In this document: piece by piece, positions 60,742 through 64,000 of the stretch
How the letters are laid out: each line of letters begins with the position of its first letter
Numbering within the stretch: position 1 is the stretch's first letter
Assembly (NCBI RefSeq): GCF_008973755.1
Contig: NZ_WBOM01000002.1
Span: 62,001-126,000, forward strand
Source: Nitrincola alkalilacustris
GTDB taxonomy: Bacteria > Pseudomonadota > Gammaproteobacteria > Pseudomonadales > Balneatricaceae
Length of the DNA: 64,000 bases
Direction: 5' to 3'
Notes under the pieces: model-generated
What the model was told of the DNA's origin: nothing
Databases searched by the model: none
What the model saw: the letters and a program-made list of their open reading frames with translations, nothing else
Made by a program: the position numbers and the translations under genes

Positions 60742-62010
60742 ATGCAGCAGGCCGAAAGTCTATGGAGTGCCAGTGCTGTCGAAGCCGCAGTGGGTGATCC
60801 ACTGCAGGAGTCGATGAGTGCGGATGTTGTGGTGGTCGGCGGTGGTTTTACCGGCTTGTCCACGGCATTGCATCTGGCGCGTCAGGGTGTCAGCGTCATT
60901 GTGCTGGAAGCGCAGGAGATAGGGCATGGTGGCTCGGGTCGCAATGTCGGGTTGGCAAACGCCGGGCTATGGATGGAGCCGGATCAGATGGCCAGTAAGC
61001 TGGGCGAGGGGCCTGGCGAGCGTCTCTATCATGAGTTGGCACAGGCGCCAGACCTGGTGTTTTCGCTGATCGAACAGCATCAGATCGCGTGTGAGCCGGT
61101 GCGTAACGGAACGCTGCATCTCGCCCACTCTGGCATGGGTGAGCGAGAACTGCAGCGGCGCTGGAGGCAACTCAATGCCCGGGGAGCACCTGTAACGTTG
61201 CTGGATCGTGCACAGACTCGCAAACGCACCGGCGCTGAAGGTTATCAGGCAGCGCTGTTTGATCCTCGTGCCGGCACGATACAGCCGCTTGCCTATGCAA
61301 GAGGTCTGGCGCGTGCGGCACAGGAGGCGGGTGCCATCATCGCAACGCAGACGCCGGTAACAGCGCTGGATCGCCAGGCACCTTCAGGCTGGCTGCTGCA
61401 CACCCCCAGTGGCACTGTGGCAGCGGCTCAGGTAGTGCTGGCGACCAACGCCTATTCCGGACCGCTCTACCCATCACTGGTACAGAGCTTTGTACCGATC
61501 AACTTTTTCCAATATGCCAGCGAGCCACTGAGCGAAACACAGTTGGCACGTATACTCCCAGGCAGGGAGGGTACCTGGGATACGCGCAGTATCATGAACG
61601 CCTTCAGGCTGGATCAGCAGGGGCGTTTTATTCTTGGCAGCATGGGTGATCTGTTGCCGGCTGACCGTCTGGCGGACTGGGCCGATAACTGGATCACCCG
61701 CAGTTATCCTGAGCTGGGGCGACTCAGCTGGCAGCATCGCTGGGTGGGACAGATCGCTTTCAGTCAGGATCACTTGCCGCATTTTCATGAACTGGCCAGT
61801 GGTCTCTACAGTTGCATGGGATACAGTGGGCGGGGAATCGGACCTGGCACCTGGATGGGACGAGCGTTGGCGCAGTACCTGTGCACGGGGGATACCACTG
61901 TGATGCCCCTGCCGGTGACTCAGCCCTCGCGTGTTCCTTTGCGGGATCTGCAGGCGGCATTCTATGAGGTTGCCGCCAGAACGGCGCATCGCTTTCCACG
62001 GCTCAGTTAA
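60742..62010 (+). CDS. amaA: FAD-dependent oxidoreductase AmaA-like (L-pipecolate oxidase)
   Basis: A 422-residue DAO-family flavoenzyme. The dinucleotide-binding motif is VVVVGGGFTGLSTALHLARQG (about 29-49), followed by LEAQEIGHGGSGRNVGLANAG, and a C-terminal GYSGRGIGPGTWMGRALAQYL segment. It starts 24 bp after amaB. In Pseudomonas putida the amaB-amaA pair converts pipecolate to piperideine-6-carboxylate and then aminoadipate; the same assignment is inferred here. The gene ends by an inverted repeat shared with the convergent HDAC-like gene. Confidence 0.83.
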   Translation: MQQAESLWSASAVEAAVGDPLQESMSADVVVVGGGFTGLSTALHLARQGVSVIVLEAQEIGHGGSGRNVGLANAGLWMEPDQMASKLGEGPGERLYHELAQAPDLVFSLIEQHQIACEPVRNGTLHLAHSGMGERELQRRWRQLNARGAPVTLLDRAQTRKRTGAEGYQAALFDPRAGTIQPLAYARGLARAAQEAGAIIATQTPVTALDRQAPSGWLLHTPSGTVAAAQVVLATNAYSGPLYPSLVQSFVPINFFQYASEPLSETQLARILPGREGTWDTRSIMNAFRLDQQGRFILGSMGDLLPADRLADWADNWITRSYPELGRLSWQHRWVGQIAFSQDHLPHFHELASGLYSCMGYSGRGIGPGTWMGRALAQYLCTGDTTVMPLPVTQPSRVPLRDLQAAFYEVAARTAHRFPRLS

Positions 62011-62050
62011 AGGTGGTGTTGAAGGTGGTGTTGAAAGGGGAGGTAAAAGA

Positions 62051-62081
62051 GTGCTGAGCGGGATCAGTATCCCGCCAGCAC
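62051..62081. terminator. Hairpin at the convergent amaA/HDAC ends
   Basis: GTGCTG-A-GCGGGAT pairs with ATCCCGC-CAGCAC across a four-base loop with one bulged A. It includes the last codons of the HDAC gene. On the minus strand a T-rich CTCTTTTACC follows, fitting termination of the HDAC transcript. Just before it, the 12-mer AAGGTGGTGTTG is repeated twice in tandem (about 62009-62032). Confidence 0.6.
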
Positions 62082-62987
62082 CTCAATATGTGCCTGAACA
62101 CTGAACGCCAGTGCGACTGGATTGTAGCCACCTTCTAGGACTGACACGATACGACCGCGGCTGTACTCCTCGGCAACGGCCATGATCTGTTGGGTCACCC
62201 AGCGATAATCCTCTTCATCCAGGTTCAGGTCGGCCATCGGGTCTTCCTTGTGTGCATCAAAACCGGCTGAGATAAATATCATATCGGGCTTGTGCGCTTT
62301 CAAAGCGGGCAGCCATCTGTTTTCCACCGCATCGCGAAAGAGTTTACTGTCACTGTGTGCCGGTAGCGGGCAGTTGACAATGTTGGGCCGCGCCAGATCG
62401 TGATAGCGCATCGGGTAGTAGGGGTGTTGGAAGGTGGAGCAGACCAGTACTTCCGGGCGATCCTTGAAGATATCCACAGTGCCGTTGCCATGGTGTACAT
62501 CGAAATCGAGAATCGCAACCCGTTCAATACCGGGCTGCTTCAGCGCATAACCGGCGCCGATGGCGACATTATTGTAAAAGCAAAAGCCCATCGCCGCGCT
62601 GTATTCGGCATGGTGTCCGGGTGGGCGCACGGCACAGAAGGCGTTGTGATTATGGCCAGCCAGCACACGGTCAGCAGCCAGAATAACGCTTCCGGCCGCC
62701 AGGCTGGCAGCATGCAGCGAGTCAGGGCAGAGTGCCGTGTCGTCATCGGCATAGACGATGCCCTGTTGAGGGCTGAGGATCTCAAGTTTGCTGTGATGCA
62801 GTCTGGCATGCACCAGCTGTATCTGTTCCTGAGTGATGGCCACTGAGTCCGTCTGATCCAGGTGGTCAATCAATCCGGTACGCTCCAGCACCTTGCGGAT
62901 CGCCTGAAGACGGATCGGACTTTCAGGGTGATCCGGTCCCATATTATGCAGCAGGCAATCCTGATGGCTGATGTAAGCGGTGTTCAT
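62064..62987 (-). CDS. Histone deacetylase-family amidohydrolase
   Basis: A 307-residue zinc deacetylase of the HDAC/AcuC/acetylpolyamine amidohydrolase superfamily. The charge-relay His pair is in RPPGHHAEYSAAMGFCFYNNVAIGA, zinc ligands are in LDFDVHHGNGT (Asp, His) and SAGFDAHKEDP (Asp), and the catalytic tyrosine region is LEGGYNPVA. Bacterial substrates include acetylated polyamines and acetyl-lysine proteins; here the substrate is unknown. It lies tail to tail with amaA, and an FNR-like site lies about 180 bp upstream. Confidence 0.92.
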   Translation of the reverse strand: MNTAYISHQDCLLHNMGPDHPESPIRLQAIRKVLERTGLIDHLDQTDSVAITQEQIQLVHARLHHSKLEILSPQQGIVYADDDTALCPDSLHAASLAAGSVILAADRVLAGHNHNAFCAVRPPGHHAEYSAAMGFCFYNNVAIGAGYALKQPGIERVAILDFDVHHGNGTVDIFKDRPEVLVCSTFQHPYYPMRYHDLARPNIVNCPLPAHSDSKLFRDAVENRWLPALKAHKPDMIFISAGFDAHKEDPMADLNLDEEDYRWVTQQIMAVAEEYSRGRIVSVLEGGYNPVALAFSVQAHIEVLAGY

Positions 62988-63152
62988 TTTATTATTATCT
63001 CCCGGTGAAGCGGCCAGGAATATTCAATTAGAGGCGTGTCACACTTGTCATGAATATCAGGCCGCCAGACAGACATTGATACACAGCATTGTAGAGCAAA
63101 ATGGGCTCTGGAGACGTTAGCCCTTGGTTGTATGCGATTTTTTTTGCTGCGC

Positions 63153-63210
63153 AGGCCAATACTTGATCCAGATCATGATTCGGAATCAGAACGGGGCGTA
63201 GTATTGGCCT
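63153..63210. promoter_or_regulatory. 11-bp inverted repeat enclosing an FNR/Anr-like box
   Basis: AGGCCAATACT (63153-63163) and its exact reverse complement AGTATTGGCCT (63200-63210) are 36 bp apart. The segment contains TTGAT-CCAG-ATCAT (63163-63176), matching the FNR consensus TTGAT-N4-ATCAA at nine of ten positions. It lies between the helicase stop and the HDAC start, both on the minus strand. It may be an oxygen-responsive operator or simply a terminator stem. Confidence 0.45.
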
Positions 63211-63246
63211 TACAGCATAGAACTGTCTTGGGGCATCAGACGCTGT

Positions 63247-64000
63247 TCACCCTGCGTCCGGTGTCCCTCTTTTTTTCAGTGGTGCAAAACCGTCACTGAT
63301 CACGCTGGGTTCTGCTTTTTTCTCCACTGACCTCTTCTCCACTGCCTTTTCTGCCGAAGGTACACGCCGTTTACCTATGGACTTCTGATCACGCAAGCGC
63401 TTCTTCACCTTGACGGTTTCCACGCTGCCCTTTCTGTCCGGCTCTTTCTTCTTACCGACCGCTTTGCCTGAACTGCGCACCTTTTTCGGTCCGGTATAGC
63501 TGCCTTTCAAACCCGGCAGGGCACGACGCTCGAAGCTGGTTTTCAGATAGCGTTCGATGCTCGACATCAGGTTCCACTCGTAATGAGCGATCAGCGTCAC
63601 CGCCAGCCCTTCTTTACCGGCACGCGCGGTGCGGCCGATACGATGCACATACTCATCACCGCTGCGCGCCATATCAAAATTGATTACCAGATCGATACCG
63701 TCTATATCCAAACCACGTGCGGCGACATCAGTGGCGACAAGTACTTTGACCTTGTTCTGGCGCAGCAGGTTGAGCACCTGGCGGCGTTGCGGTTGTTGCA
63801 TCTCACCATGCAGGACAGCTGCGCGATGCTTGTTATAGCGCAGTATGCCGCCCAGATGATCGGCTTGAACGCGGGTATTGGTAAACACCAGCGCCCGGTC
63901 GTAGGTTTCGTTGTTGAGAAGCCAGTTGAGCTCCTTTTCCTTATGCTGGTTATCATCTGCCAGTACGATCTGCTGGCGGACATGATCTGATGAGGTCTGT
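63247..64000 (-). CDS. DEAD-box RNA helicase, C-terminal part only
   Basis: The frame is open to the window end, so the gene is cut at its 5' side; about 250 residues are visible. They hold the second RecA-like domain: LVFTNTRVQADHL, LHGEMQQPQRR, VLVATDVAARGLDIDGIDLVINFD (motif V) and YVHRIGRTARAGKEG (motif VI). A Lys/Arg-rich tail of about 95 residues with many KK and KR pairs follows (after LPGLKGSYTGPKK) and probably binds RNA non-specifically. The N-terminal domain with Walker A and DEAD motifs lies outside. Confidence 0.93.
   Translation of the reverse strand, partial: QTSSDHVRQQIVLADDNQHKEKELNWLLNNETYDRALVFTNTRVQADHLGGILRYNKHRAAVLHGEMQQPQRRQVLNLLRQNKVKVLVATDVAARGLDIDGIDLVINFDMARSGDEYVHRIGRTARAGKEGLAVTLIAHYEWNLMSSIERYLKTSFERRALPGLKGSYTGPKKVRSSGKAVGKKKEPDRKGSVETVKVKKRLRDQKSIGKRRVPSAEKAVEKRSVEKKAEPSVISDGFAPLKKRGTPDAG

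Noticed and set aside
62009-62032. Tandem 12-bp repeat AAGGTGGTGTTG just after the amaA stop
   Set aside because: Two copies in a short convergent spacer look like simple slippage; no function can be argued.

Overview
The window is a chromosomal segment of a Gram-negative gammaproteobacterium. Outer-membrane and lipid A genes (bamA, ompH/skp, lpxD, lpxA, lpxB) sit in the order rpsB-tsf-pyrH-frr-uppS-cdsA-rseP-bamA-skp-lpxD-fabZ-lpxA-lpxB-rnhB-dnaE-accA-tilS-pyrG-eno-ftsB-truD-surE-pcm-nlpD-rpoS-fdxA-mutS-cinA-recA-recX-alaS-lysC-csrA-tRNAs. This order is typical of Pseudomonadales/Oceanospirillales. A sodium-pumping oxaloacetate decarboxylase and the protein style point to a marine, Oceanospirillaceae-like organism; that placement is inference.

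Layout. Positions 1-16,300 are accessory: a truncated EamA transporter, a HAD phosphatase, a PAS plus CheB/CheR pair flanked by a 68-bp direct repeat, DUF3461, dsbB, a two-domain acyltransferase resembling ornithine-lipid synthase OlsF with a Pho-box-like site, a response-regulator phosphatase with a STAS partner, a LysR/EamA divergon, a YadGH-type ABC exporter, and LysR plus hglS (2-oxoadipate to D-2-hydroxyglutarate). Positions 16,300-54,350 are the housekeeping block: translation, envelope and lipid A synthesis, replication, fatty-acid synthesis, nucleotides, glycolysis, division, stress sigma factor, mismatch repair, SOS, and tRNAs. Positions 54,350-64,000 hold oadGAB, a LysR divergent from amaB-amaA (pipecolate/lysine catabolism), a histone-deacetylase-like hydrolase and the 3' part of a DEAD-box helicase.

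How parts connect. hglS and amaBA belong to the same lysine/pipecolate degradation route but lie 43 kb apart, each beside its own LysR regulator. uppS, the DUF368 polyprenyl-phosphate transporter, cdsA, lpx genes, rseP, bamA, skp, ftsB and nlpD form a large envelope-building set.

The most unusual large-scale feature is an absence. dxr is missing from both places where it normally sits (frr/uppS or cdsA/rseP). ispD and ispF are missing between ftsB and truD, which here overlap by 4 bp. Three non-mevalonate isoprenoid genes are therefore gone from two separate conserved loci. The second strongest is the 66/68-identical direct repeat flanking the chemotaxis-like cassette, one copy of which is the 3' end of the HAD gene. 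I saw no CRISPR array, transposase, integrase or rRNA gene. Start sites were adjusted by Shine-Dalgarno and family comparison by eye; no database search was run.
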